Origin: Onchidella celtica
Taxonomy: Eukaryota; Mollusca; Gastropoda; Systellommatophora; Onchidiidae
NCBI GenBank assembly: GCA_963931925.1
Contig: OZ007582.1
Coordinates: forward strand, 31,404,230 to 31,468,229
Direction of reading: 5' to 3'
DNA: 64,000 bases
The first letter of the stretch is position 1. Each line of letters starts with the position of its first letter. Of the stretch, positions 50,601 to 52,936 are shown one piece after another. Made by a program: the position numbers and the translations under genes. Under the pieces are notes generated by a model. It did not search any database. It was not told the origin of the DNA and worked only from the letters and a program-made list of their open reading frames with translations.

Positions 50601-52936
50601 AGTTTCTGTATATGAATCCCGTTAGCACATTATCTATGTAGTAAATTATGGAATCTGGCAACACATTTGAAGACGCCTAGCGCTAAAAGTAAGTTTGTGT
50701 GAAAGGTCAATCAGTGGGCTTTGAGTTGAATTTTAAAAGACATGATTTTAAACTGTCAGTTTCTTAATATGAATTTTTTTAAAACATATATTGTGACTAA
50801 CCTTCCACTACATATGTCCTTGTTTCAAACGCTTCCTCGTTGTATGCATATTTATAGTTTGTCATGAAAATTATATGTCTGTTAAGAGCATTAAAAACCC
50901 TTTCTTTTGATATCTTCACATTTATTACTTAACTTAAACAGTGAAGCTCACGCGTATTTTTTCAACGCATACGTAATAGCACATAGCAGCGATATTACCG
51001 CAAGCCGGCCCAGCTGGGCTCAGGTAACTTGACCCGTGCCTGACCCGACGGGCTTGGCGAGGAATGCCATTAACTAAGTGATCTACTCTGAAACCGCCGT
51101 GGAGGATGTGCTTAGATCATAGATTTGCAGAATACTGGTGGACAAATATGTGTGGTGCTCTAGGAAAACCCTTCACATGGGTCAAATTTCACATTTTGAG
51201 ATATACAACTAATGTGAAAGAGGGACATTTTCTGTGTATTTTGCTTTTTTATTTGAAGTCAATATCTCAAATAGTTTTTGAGATATGGCCGTTTAAAGTG
51301 TCAGGTGTAATAACTGGAGAAACTGAGAAAGATTACCTTGCAGGCCTGTATCTCAAAAGCAGCCTGTGCGTCATCCGACGGGTTTTCCTGGAGTGCCACA
51401 CATATGTGAATGTGAAATATCTCTGTAGTCGGAGGTCATTTCGTTGGTTGGCTTTTGGAACCTCGTTAAAACCAGAGAGTGTATTTATAGAGAGATCTCA
51501 CTTCCACCAAATCATGAAACTAGGTCGCTGCAGTAAACGAAAAATTGACGAATTGAAAGAGACCTTCTACTCCAAAGATAGTGTGCATATCTGTTTACTG
51601 TGGTTTGTTCATATTTTTGGGCTGATTGAAACTATTTAAAACAGTTTGTAAGCTCCTAGGCCCCGTAGAAATGCACAAATGGGTATTGTTTACCGCAGCG
51701 ACCCAGCTACTTTCCTCTCCATGCTAACAGTGGTTTCGCAGAGCCTCCCATGTCCCACAGTGCAAATCGACCAATAGCAAAACCTTTCTGTATACATACA
51801 TACTCTCTGATGAAACTGAACACAGAGGCTGTTGGTGGGAGACTGCAGTATCTTACACAGAAACAGAAAGCTACAGCTGAGCAATGCACACAACTCAGTA
51901 TTTTCTCCTTTCGGCTTTGTAATTAGTCTACACTGCCGCCCAAAGGTAGAACGAGTAACTGACAGTATGTCCTTTTTCTACATAATTGTCTCTCTTTGTA
52001 GCATTCATTTTTCTGTGGTGGCAGTTTCAGTTTACTTCTTGTGCTTGGTGTCCATGGTTCAGAGCCTAAACATGGGGCAAATAACCCATACCAATTTTGT
52101 GGTAATTTTTTTTTTTTTAATGTTTTCCAGATCCTCAGCCCTTAACTTTTGATGCCGATCATTCATTCAACCGAGAGAAGACAGTGCATGTGATACAGCA
52201 GGAGGACGAGGATGGGAAGACAAACAGATACATATTTGTTTTTGTAAGTTCTGTAGTTAAGCCAGAGGGGGGGGGGGGGGGGGGGGTGGTGGAGTTGGCA
52301 TGGGCCTGTGTCTTTGAGGGTCCTGCTCCCTCTGGTTTAGGCAAAGGAAGGAGCCCTGACTTTGGGCCTGATTCTAACCCTGGCCCTGACTTTGAGCCTG
52401 ATTCTAACCATGGCCCTGACTATTGGCCTGATTCTAACCCTGGCCCTGACTTTTGCCCTGACTCTAATCTTAACCCTGACTCTTACCCTAGCCCTGATTT
52501 TGGCCCTAGTCCTTACTCTCACCGACTTTTCCCCTGACTTTGGCCTTGACTCCAACCCTGATCCATAGGGATAAGATAACCTACAGAGAAAACTGACTCT
52601 CCGAAGCACTTCTGTGTGATAAAACTGTCTAATTTATTCTTCACTCTTTCTGCAATTTATCACTTTTTGTTATCCAGCCGTTGAATCAATCTTTCTAGAT
52701 GGTGGTGGTTTTTGTCCATGATCATTGTTGTGCAAAATCAGGTTGATATCTTGACAAGAGGGAAAGAGATTCCAGTTCACTTACCGTTATTTTACAATTC
52801 CCTTGTTTCTCCTCAGGGTTTTAATGCCTTCAGTGATGAGTCAGCAGAGAGTGAGAGGCAGTCAGCACTGGAAGATAACTACTCCTTTGTCTACAAAGGA
52901 AAACAAAATAAAAAGCAGTCAGATACGGAGAGCTGA
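2473..52936 (+). CDS. OS9: OS-9, ER lectin of ER-associated degradation (17 coding exons)
   Basis: ER-lumenal lectin that reads trimmed mannose on misfolded glycoproteins and delivers them to the SEL1L-HRD1 ubiquitin ligase (known for the family). Coding exons: 2473-2619, 26082-26255, 26859-26922, 28034-28110, 30069-30176, 31285-31486, 35671-35730, 36213-36296, 40822-40897, 41482-41702, 43519-43634, 44475-44574, 45430-45648, 46976-47083, 47817-48047, 52131-52243, 52817-52936. All junctions are GT-AG, phases agree, and the sum is 2220 nt (739 residues; human OS-9 is 667). An N-terminal signal peptide precedes an MRH lectin domain (about residues 108-226) with the OS-9 hallmark DWWSYEFCYG (W111-W112), Q124, an Arg at 185/186, E206 and Y212 matching known sugar-contact positions. 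A long acidic, partly coiled-coil C-terminal half follows. No KDEL-like signal ends the protein (..KKQSDTES). Orthology is firm; individual splice sites are predicted by eye. Confidence 0.93.
2656..3579 (+). mobile_element. 5'-truncated CR1/Jockey-group LINE 3' end
   Basis: Carries the C-terminal part of a LINE ORF2, in order: ATYLGIVIDRKLRWK, AFLRRNI, LVRPILEYGCSIWDPH, KIQKRAARFV, LGWMPLEERRA and YSFYPSTLRLWNSLPEDL, ending at a stop at 3343-3345. This signature is typical of CR1/L2/Jockey-group non-LTR elements. The upstream endonuclease and RT catalytic core are absent (5' truncation), a 3' UTR follows, and a (GAA)n tail closes it at about 3563-3579. ACAGTG occurs on both sides (2650-2655 and 3580-3585) and may be the target duplication. 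It landed about 35 bp inside OS-9 intron 1. The 230-residue reading frame is still open. Confidence 0.8.
3580..3942. other. Intron 1 spacer
   Basis: No gene recognised. A short AGATCT/CTAGAT run lies at about 3896-3906; similar runs recur near 33845 and 42520-42605. Confidence 0.4.
4474..7716 (-). mobile_element. Full-length RTE-type LINE with target duplications and (GAT)n tail
   Basis: 3243 bp, minus strand. Flanked by a perfect 12-bp target duplication GGGAGTGAGAGC (4462-4473 and 7717-7728). Comparison with the uninterrupted LTR at 22751-23981 gives the empty site directly. The element has a 5' UTR of about 206 bp, one long ORF and a very short 3' UTR that ends in a trinucleotide run (GAT repeats on its own strand, ATCATCATC at 4474-4482). 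A single ORF with AP endonuclease and RT, no RNase H, and a microsatellite tail fit the RTE group; the exact clade is inferred. Intact ORF and perfect duplications point to a recent insertion. Confidence 0.93.
4493..7510 (-). CDS. LINE endonuclease-reverse transcriptase, 1005 residues, intact
   Basis: Nicks target DNA and copies the LINE RNA into the cut (target-primed reverse transcription). N-terminal AP-type endonuclease, about residues 35-285: LRIASWNVRS (Asn 41), LGVSETRW (Glu), IIMGDANAKIG (Asp/Asn) and GSDHHMLL (Asp-His). Reverse transcriptase, about residues 510-800: GPDQIPPEALK, NYRGITLLSIPGKVFNRI, QAGFRSNRSTTDQIATL, NFLDYEKAFDSIDRETLW, GVRQGCLLSPFLF and the catalytic FADD near residue 748. 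The C-terminal tail RRRWRWIGHTLRRPG is shared with related elements annotated in flatworms and molluscs. All catalytic motifs are present and the frame is uninterrupted, so it may still be functional; expression is not visible from sequence. Confidence 0.93.
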   Translation of the reverse strand: MGEGGASAPVDSMKDNGQSRKDSTGLTAPSSNKSLRIASWNVRSMYEAGKSAQVTMEMRRYRLHILGVSETRWIQSGLKQLNSGEKILYSGREDKKHTEGVAIILSKHAQRSPRGWEPYGRRIILASFTTKNKNINMNIVQIYAPTNEATDEDKDEFYNQLQEIVDTLPRKDVNIIMGDANAKIGQDNTGYEDIMGCNGLGQMNENGERFASFCAFNSYVIGGSVFPHKRIHKATWISPDGVTENQIDHFCITRRFRRSLEDVIVQRGADVGSDHHMLLARLKLRLKKQGTRAGTKRRKFQVSLLDGDKKEEFQLTLRNRFKPLVDLEETVDLETHWAKVKGVFTSTCQDVLGEKKVEHKEWISQNSLDLIRIRRDLKEQVNASRTRSSRVGNQEEYRASAKEVKKSIKKDKEEFIGMLAEKAEKAATAGHMRILYQATKTLAGKYGKPEVPVKDYNRKAIFGKEAQAKRWIEHFNSLLNRPPPSNPPDILPARNDLPISCDPPTKAEINDAIKQLNRGKAAGPDQIPPEALKADAAGAAEGLHSLFSRIWIGGKFPKDWKEGHLVKLPKKGDLSNCSNYRGITLLSIPGKVFNRIILKRIQNATDPKLREEQAGFRSNRSTTDQIATLRIIVEQSLEWNSQLIVNFLDYEKAFDSIDRETLWRILRHYGIPEKMVNLIKSMYEGTSCRVVHDGELTDSFDIKTGVRQGCLLSPFLFVLVIDWLMKETTSGGRNGIQWTPWTQLDDLDFADDLALLSHTHDQMQAKTTALNKISESIGLRIHPAKSKVLKIVAPPSPQVRVGDQPLEDVESFCYLGSIIDNKGGTEAEVKARIGKAQAAFTSLSKIWRTKDISLKTKLRIFNSNVKSVLLYGCETWNASQACIKRIQVFINRCLRKLLKIRWTDKVSNEIVWKRTRQSPVREEIGRRRWRWIGHTLRRPGNSITKKVLDWNPQGKRSRGRPRGTWRRARENDVQRSGKTWNNVKRLAHDREGWKGFVGGLYPDPG
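8434..9037 (-). other. 3' non-coding segment and polypurine tract of element A
   Basis: Lies between the RNase H region and the 3' LTR of A. Next to the LTR, 8434-8446 reads GGGGTGGGGGATG on the minus strand, a polypurine tract that would prime plus-strand synthesis. The rest is AT-rich with no protein recognised. Confidence 0.65.
9038..12175 (-). pseudogene. pol region of element A (protease-integrase-RT-RNase H), fossil
   Basis: From right to left: an aspartic protease (LRDTGCTTIGV), an integrase zinc-binding domain (HDTSFSGHQGS .. CDVCQK), an integrase core with the D,D-35-E residues (VAIDLVGPL, LSDRGPQFTSE, NGCCERWN), an integrase C-terminal domain (LLTWKGPYRVQKRLS), reverse transcriptase (SPIVLVKKKD, FSKIDLSKGYWQIP, MPFGLVTAPATFARMM, LSYFDDICIF, FLGHTI) and RNase H (RTDAS, IERECLAIVYAVDAF, ETDHRPLLF). 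Integrase lies upstream of RT, the reverse of ordinary Ty3/Gypsy elements and the mark of Gmr1-like ones. Fossil: broken, with about two breaks. Element B sits just upstream of the protease. Confidence 0.88.
12181..13403 (-). repeat. 3' LTR of element B
   Basis: 1223 bp, TGTCACAAAT..CGTGACA. It contains an internal 40-bp tandem repeat in about three copies at roughly 12555-12665 (unit includes ATCAACATGGCAACAACATA). A 67-codon frame at 12721-12924 is duplicated in the partner LTR and is not a gene. Confidence 0.95.
13404..13424 (-). other. Polypurine tract of element B
   Basis: On the minus strand a T7 run is followed by GGGGTGGGGGATGA directly before the 3' LTR. The G-rich core is the same as in element A (8434-8446). 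Confidence 0.7.
13757..17819 (-). pseudogene. gag-pol region of element B, fossil
   Basis: Gag starts MADLRELMKLGTELG at 17819, with a charged helical N-terminus and two CCHC knuckles (CWTCGRVGHFSREC and CWNCGRADHISVNC). Then come protease (LRDTGSTVVGV), an integrase zinc-binding segment (HDVPLADHVGS .. CSACQK), an integrase C-terminal segment (LLMTWKGPYVIERVVS), RT (SPIVLVKKLDGSVRFCIDF, WFSKIDLTKGYWEIP, MPFGLVNAPATFARLM, VSFFDDIACH) and RNase H (RTDASDSGVGACLLQ, IERECLAIVWSVQKL, QTDHKPLTFL). Integrase precedes RT as in element A. Fossil: broken, about one or two breaks, even though the LTRs look identical. Confidence 0.88.
17820..18762 (-). other. Leader (5' untranslated region) of element B
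   Basis: No protein seen. A block at about 18195-18287 is about 85% identical by eye to 22087-22180 in the leader of element A (shared core GAGAAACGTCTTCCTAAAAC), which stands out because the two elements are otherwise well diverged. Confidence 0.7.
18763..18807 (-). other. Primer binding site of element B, duplicated with the LTR edge
   Basis: Next to the 5' LTR the minus strand reads TGGGGGCTCGTCCG, the same as the start of the proline-tRNA primer site of murine leukaemia virus. A 23-bp unit holding this site and the first LTR bases occurs twice in tandem: 18763-18785 and 18786-18807, the second running into the LTR proper at 18800. Confidence 0.75.
18800..20022 (-). repeat. 5' LTR of element B
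   Basis: 1223 bp, same length and, on reading through, the same sequence as 12181-13403. Target duplication ATAAT follows at 20023-20027. Confidence 0.95.
20028..21379 (-). pseudogene. gag of element A, fossil
   Basis: Starts MTDYSAYINAAKLLGVPD at 21379. An Arg/Glu/Lys repeat region (EREKEEREREKEER) forms a probable coiled coil, then a capsid-like region (IDHIDSYIHRFELHAVA .. LLKRFQHTEDGFHQRF), a Pro/Arg-rich stretch and one CCHC knuckle (CYRCNRPGHISKDC). The region resembles gag of element B in layout but has one knuckle, not two. Separated from its pol by the insertion of B. Confidence 0.85.
21380..22750 (-). other. Leader and primer site of element A
   Basis: About 1.37 kb without a recognised protein. 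Next to the 5' LTR (22733-22750) the minus strand reads CTGGAGGGGACACTACAC, a primer site starting TGG one base in; I cannot name the tRNA. About 22087-22180 is the block shared with the leader of element B. Confidence 0.65.
22751..23981 (-). repeat. 5' LTR of element A
   Basis: 1231 bp, uninterrupted, TGTCGCGATG..CTTGACA, followed by the target duplication TCCAC. It gives the empty site for the RTE insertion in the partner LTR. Ten substitutions against that partner. Confidence 0.93.
24207..25500. mobile_element. piggyBac-like TTAA miniature element, copy 1 (old, interrupted)
   Basis: Aligns with 29227-29991 at both ends: shared blocks include CCACGTGG, AAAACATTCGCTGCTAT, CTTGATAATGAATTAAC on the left and ATAGTGTGGG, AGTGGTTCACCGGTTAAC, GTCAGCTTGACC on the right. 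The terminal TTAA is worn (GTTACC.. and ..GGGTAA). About 490 bp of unrelated sequence (about 24720-25209, with a G16 run) is inserted in the middle, bordered by CTATACTA and TAGTATAG. No transposase. Confidence 0.7.
25501..26081 (+). other. 3' end of OS-9 intron 1
   Basis: AT-rich, no repeat or gene recognised; ends in the acceptor TTTCAG before exon 2. Confidence 0.5.
26082..26255 (+). CDS. OS9: OS-9 exon 2
   Basis: Acceptor TTTCAG at 26076-26081, donor AAG|GTCTGT. 58 codons, phase 0 at both ends. Begins DLPVGAVQVTSKYGQEYQC, parallel to human VVIVSSKYKQRYECRLP, and ends GLSDCLFK just before the MRH core. Confidence 0.92.
26256..26858 (+). other. OS-9 intron 2
   Basis: 603 bp, AT-rich, GT-AG; nothing recognised inside. 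Confidence 0.7.
26859..26922 (+). CDS. OS9: OS-9 exon 3 (MRH domain, tandem Trp motif)
   Basis: Acceptor TTTCAG, donor AG|GTAATT. Encodes AKDWWSYEFCYGKYIRQFHM, including the tandem tryptophans and the Gln that contact mannose in human OS-9. Ends in phase 1. Confidence 0.93.
26923..28033 (+). other. OS-9 intron 3
   Basis: 1111 bp, GT-AG. A CT-rich stretch lies at about 27080-27150. No gene or repeat family recognised. Confidence 0.7.
28034..28110 (+). CDS. OS9: OS-9 exon 4 (MRH domain)
   Basis: Acceptor ATCACAG, donor AGG|GTAAGA. Encodes DGEIKGNIIYLGYYQDDFDW, close to human DSEIKGEVLYLGYYQSAFDW. Phase 1 in, phase 0 out. Confidence 0.93.
28111..29222 (+). other. OS-9 intron 4, first part
   Basis: AT-rich, nothing recognised; the intron's second part is a TTAA element (29227-29991). 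Confidence 0.6.
29227..29991. mobile_element. piggyBac-like TTAA miniature element, copy 2
   Basis: 765 bp between TTAA at 29223-29226 and 29992-29995. Ends are inverted repeats (CGCTCACCCTG.. against ..CAGGGTGAGGG). TTAA duplication with CCC..GGG ends fits the piggyBac superfamily. It has no transposase frame, so it is non-autonomous. Same orientation as copy 1 and opposite to copy 3. Confidence 0.82.
30069..30176 (+). CDS. OS9: OS-9 exon 5 (MRH domain)
   Basis: Acceptor TGTGCAG, donor CGG|GTAAGT. 36 codons with RYHSQTYALGTKCDLTG and RRAEVR, aligning with human KRYHSQTYGNGSKCDLNG and REAEVR, which holds a sugar-contact Arg. Phase 0 at both ends. Confidence 0.93.
30177..31284 (+). other. OS-9 intron 5
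   Basis: 1108 bp, GT-AG, AT-rich; nothing recognised. Small open frames on both strands near 31015-31280 look like chance. Confidence 0.6.
31285..31486 (+). CDS. OS9: OS-9 exon 6 (end of MRH domain)
   Basis: Acceptor CAACAG. Encodes FMCEENSEDYLARVDESETC and the following YTVTV, with the Glu and Tyr that close the lectin pocket, then RICRHPYLK and CNPLLSEDQYKNYIQEQE as in human LCPHPLL and CHPSLQPEEYMAYVQ. The donor GTGTGA is weak; phase 1 out fits exon 7 exactly. Confidence 0.9.
31914..33051. mobile_element. TTAA-flanked miniature element, second family
   Basis: 1138 bp between TTAA at 31910-31913 and 33052-33055. Inverted ends CCCTAGTCCTGCG / CGCAGGACGAGGG. The left end is compound: GTCCTGYGGGAGGCCAC occurs twice (about 31920 and 32006). 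No transposase frame. Distinct in sequence from the 765-bp family but the same piggyBac-type site preference. Lies in OS-9 intron 6. Confidence 0.75.
33307..34380. mobile_element. Probable third TTAA-flanked miniature element
   Basis: 1074 bp between TTAA at 33303-33306 and 34381-34384. The right end reads GAGTGC.. in reverse (ACTCAAAGGG|TTAA) and the left TTAA|CTCTGAGTGCT; the ends match imperfectly. Just inside the right end a strong hairpin is formed by GCCCGATTTCGGGC and GCCCGAAATCGGGC (about 34317-34364). No protein. Confidence 0.5.
34385..35670 (+). other. OS-9 intron 6, 3' part
   Basis: No gene. Holds a purine-rich GAGAGA stretch (34630-34690), an AAAC run (about 35195-35215) and a C18 run at 35326-35343. 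Confidence 0.55.
35671..35730 (+). CDS. OS9: OS-9 exon 7
   Basis: Acceptor CAACAG, donor GAAG|GTATGA. Encodes EKLRKERLQAEAKSTLKKE, a charged helix after the lectin domain. Phase 1 in and out. Confidence 0.85.
35850..35960 (+). repeat. 28-bp tandem repeat in OS-9 intron 7
   Basis: About four units containing TTTGTGTCAGCTTCTGCAC, starting points of the core at 35866, 35894, 35922 and 35950. The rest of intron 7 (35731-36212) shows nothing recognisable. Confidence 0.8.
36213..36296 (+). CDS. OS9: OS-9 exon 8
   Basis: Acceptor TTTTCAG, donor CTAG|GTAAGG. Encodes SSLGDWEDELTKTLEDEM and SATAKELL, an acidic helical segment. Phase 1 in and out. Confidence 0.85.
36552..40513 (+). mobile_element. Full-length RTE-like LINE in OS-9 intron 8, sense orientation
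   Basis: 3962 bp flanked by a 10-bp target duplication ACAGGTGTAG (36542-36551 and 40514-40523; 12 of 13 if extended). It has a 5' region of about 0.7 kb, one long endonuclease-RT frame, a 60-bp 3' UTR and an (AT)n tail at 40502-40513. No RNase H. Related to, but clearly distinct from, the LINE at 4474-7716. Clade assignment to the RTE group is inferred from layout. Confidence 0.9.
37322..40453 (+). CDS. LINE endonuclease-reverse transcriptase with C-terminal zinc finger, 1043 residues
   Basis: Endonuclease: AALQETRLP, LILGDFNARVG, DTDHALVVSK. Reverse transcriptase: GSDNIPAEVLKD, NYRGISLLSITGKAFARVI, QCGFRSKRSTIDMIFAL, CFVDLTKAFDTVSR, SGVKQGCVLAPTLF, FADD near residue 735, YLGSTISG. C-terminus: RRLRWLGHLHRM-like segment (KRLRWLGHLHRME) and a C-x2-C-x12-H-x3-C finger (CNHCHRTLG..HERSC). 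The first in-frame ATG is at 37322, yet the conserved endonuclease start LKLGTWNVRT lies just upstream at 37292-37321 in the same open frame (open from 37238 after a stop at 37235-37237, no ATG). Translation from 37322 would lose the catalytic Asn, so initiation is probably at a non-AUG codon or by some coupling. Otherwise intact. Confidence 0.9.
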   Translation: MRPGLQQQDLTNIDSIRKSQIIDRELQLLNIDIAALQETRLPDSGSVKEENYTFFWQGLSSEQPRIHGVGFAVKNSLINSIATPIGVSERIMTLRLNTRSGFTNIICVYAPTLTSSDETKDIFYEALQRTLHNIPLTEGLLILGDFNARVGADHSAWPKCIGHFGIGNINENGQRLLELCSVNSLCVTNTYFDLKRCQRTSWRHPRSGHWHQLDLILSRRKSLGCIKITRSLHSADCDTDHALVVSKIKISAKKIYRSKAPSIPKINVTAIRDESNRKSFEKLFAESMDNVTQCDSVDETWNTLSSKIHDCAIKSFGQHKVSNNDWVAQNSEILLPLIEQKKSAFNEYNKNCNQSTKTCLKNAKAKLQLEVRRCANKYWTDLCNSIQEANEKGDMKTAFSQMKVALGPIITKSAPLKSVNGEPITDKNEQLNRWVEHYSLLYSTEKNIPPDFEEHLQKLPIMAELDAEPSLVELSNAIDHLSAGKATGSDNIPAEVLKDLKGPLLPHLHNLLLQCWKEGVIPHDMRDAKIVTLYKNKGDKGDCNNYRGISLLSITGKAFARVILCRLQQLAEKVLPETQCGFRSKRSTIDMIFALRQIQEKCKEQNRPLITCFVDLTKAFDTVSRSGLYAVLKSIGCPPTLLKLIASFHTDMRACVNFEGCTSNSFAVNSGVKQGCVLAPTLFGIYFAALLKNAFGQCSGGVLINTRVDGSIFNVARLKAKSRTEHIMLQELLFADDAAIVAHDETTLQALINSLAKACDKFMLKISVSKTIVLTQGLRNPNPIMLNGSPLEQVGKFCYLGSTISGSTDITTEINARIGKAATAFGKLSKRVWNNSKLTIKTKVLVYQTCVLSTLLYGSETWTTYSKHERSLNSFHLRCLRKILKIKWQDRISNIEVLSRANIPSTQALLGKKRLRWLGHLHRMENDRIPRQILYGELATGNRPRGRPHLRFKDTCKVTMKAFNIDPNEWENLASDRSRWRQKLRSGTLAIDFKAKETYLTKRQRRNENTRQSEPKRLTCNHCHRTLGSNIGRISHERSCQSK
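40822..40897 (+). CDS. OS9: OS-9 exon 9
   Basis: Acceptor ATTTTCAG, donor TTTGG|GTAATG. Encodes KPVSESFPFGQRKEMTKEEF then QAKFG. Phase 1 in, phase 2 out. Lies just past the LINE inserted in intron 8. Confidence 0.82.
40898..41481 (+). other. OS-9 intron 9
   Basis: 584 bp, GT-AG, nothing recognised. Confidence 0.65.
41482..41702 (+). CDS. OS9: OS-9 exon 10
   Basis: Acceptor CCTATAG, donor GAAG|GTATGG. Encodes PDESIWQLYHKSFEVSRQLQ, then a basic helix and a Glu/Asp-rich run ending DEEILSEFDE. Phase 2 in, phase 1 out. Confidence 0.87.
42059..43212. mobile_element. hAT-like non-autonomous DNA transposon in OS-9 intron 10
   Basis: 1154 bp with 14-bp perfect terminal inverted repeats CAGAGATGCCACCC / GGGTGGCATCTCTG. 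CAGRG-type ends are usual for hAT elements. Flanks share TATAC (42054-42058 and 43214-43218) but not a clean 8-bp duplication, so it is old or the border is off by a base. Subterminal ATTCCGATTTTT / ATTCAGATTTTT repeats and inner AGATCTAG runs (about 42520-42610). No transposase. Confidence 0.72.
43519..43634 (+). CDS. OS9: OS-9 exon 11
   Basis: Acceptor CTCTTCAG, donor GAG|GTAAGT. Encodes EIKTIKASFKSSQNKLSNIK and a further charged helix (coiled coil likely). Phase 1 in, phase 0 out. Confidence 0.87.
43635..44474 (+). other. OS-9 intron 11
   Basis: 840 bp, GT-AG, nothing recognised. Confidence 0.65.
44475..44574 (+). CDS. OS9: OS-9 exon 12
   Basis: Acceptor TCCAACAG, donor AGAG|GTAAGT. Encodes AEEELGVKVDRSLISGLSNT then LDKLVNKLHDTER. 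Phase 0 in, phase 1 out. Confidence 0.87.
44575..45429 (+). other. OS-9 intron 12
   Basis: 855 bp, GT-AG, AT-rich, nothing recognised. Confidence 0.65.
45430..45648 (+). CDS. OS9: OS-9 exon 13 (acidic segment)
   Basis: Acceptor ATTTCAG, donor GCAG|GTGGGT. Encodes LSSMDREIGKLKPGKKVL followed by about 50 mostly acidic residues (EEEDDADEDSDNEERQ). The low-complexity run gives long false ORFs on the opposite strand. Phase 1 in and out. Confidence 0.85.
45789..46404. mobile_element. Inverted-repeat miniature element in OS-9 intron 13
   Basis: About 616 bp with ends GCGAGGCTTTGCTACGTACA / inverted copy at 46379-46404 (two or three mismatches over about 25 bp). A third, related end lies at 58894-58918. 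No protein; superfamily unclear. Confidence 0.55.
46405..46975 (+). other. OS-9 intron 13, 3' part
   Basis: Nothing recognised; T-rich tract before the acceptor. Confidence 0.55.
46976..47083 (+). CDS. OS9: OS-9 exon 14
   Basis: Acceptor TTCTTCAG, donor AAAT|GTAAGT (a second GT six bases upstream, AA|GTAAAT, is also phase-compatible). Encodes DARVIEGEDAPEQWEGGEDV then an acidic tail. Confidence 0.78.
47084..47816 (+). other. OS-9 intron 14
   Basis: 733 bp, GT-AG. Contains an A-rich run near 47205-47235 and a T-rich run near 47628; nothing else recognised. Confidence 0.65.
47817..48047 (+). CDS. OS9: OS-9 exon 15
   Basis: Acceptor TTTGCAG, donor ACTG|GTAAGC. Encodes SRPSYLRGKNDDEDETAETD, then KPEIEITLKKLDGEDDVDLP and a helix ending KEFEKHRMATG. 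Phase 1 in and out. Confidence 0.85.
48331..51101. mobile_element. CAC-terminal DNA transposon with 4-bp target duplication (Chapaev-like?)
   Basis: 2771 bp in OS-9 intron 15. Terminal inverted repeat CACGGCGGTTT / AAACCGCCGTG, followed on both sides by an inner repeat GATCACTTAGTT. Flanked by GAGG (48327-48330 and 51102-51105). CAC ends with a 4-bp duplication are reported for Chapaev elements. No transposase seen, so non-autonomous. A piggyBac-like TTAA element (49677-50448) is nested inside; without it the length is about 2.0 kb. Superfamily is tentative. Confidence 0.6.
49677..50448. mobile_element. piggyBac-like TTAA miniature element, copy 3, nested
   Basis: 772 bp between TTAA at 49673-49676 and 50449-50452. 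Reverse orientation to the copy at 29227-29991 and of nearly equal length. Shared blocks include TTGCTCAACAAATTTGCAAT, TGAACCACTGGT-type sequence (in reverse) and CCACGTGG. Ends CCCTGACGCTGCGC / GCGCACAGGGTATGGG. Confidence 0.82.
51146..51405. repeat. Foldback (inverted repeat) in OS-9 intron 15
   Basis: Arms 51146-51171 and 51380-51405 pair over about 26 bp with three mismatches (TGTGTGGTGCTCTAGGAAAA against its inverted copy). Explains the 177-codon open frame across 51106-51639, which has no recognisable protein features. Confidence 0.65.
51406..52130 (+). other. OS-9 intron 15, 3' part
   Basis: Nothing recognised; ends in a T-rich tract and TTTTCCAG before exon 16. Confidence 0.55.
52131..52243 (+). 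CDS. OS9: OS-9 exon 16
   Basis: Acceptor TTTTCCAG, donor TTT|GTAAGT. Encodes PQPLTFDADHSFNREKTVHV then IQQEDEDGKTNRYIFVF. Phase 1 in, phase 0 out. Confidence 0.85.
52267..52560 (+). repeat. G20 run and 30-bp minisatellite in OS-9 intron 16
   Basis: A run of 20 G lies at 52267-52286. From about 52353 a 30-bp unit (core GCCCTGACTTTGAGCCTGAT, spacing exactly 30 at 52353, 52383, 52413, 52443) decays rightward into CCCTGA/CCCTAA-like hexamers. Open on both strands without being coding. Confidence 0.8.
52817..52936 (+). CDS. OS9: OS-9 exon 17 (stop codon)
   Basis: Acceptor CTCCTCAG. Encodes GFNAFSDESAESERQSALED, then NYSFVYKGKQNKKQSDTES and a TGA at 52934-52936. No KDEL-type retention signal, as in human OS-9. 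Confidence 0.85.
   Translation, partial: GFNAFSDESAESERQSALEDNYSFVYKGKQNKKQSDTES

Noticed and set aside
51106-51639. 177-codon open frame on the + strand
   Set aside because: No family features, lies inside OS-9 intron 15 and spans a foldback, which keeps frames open by chance.
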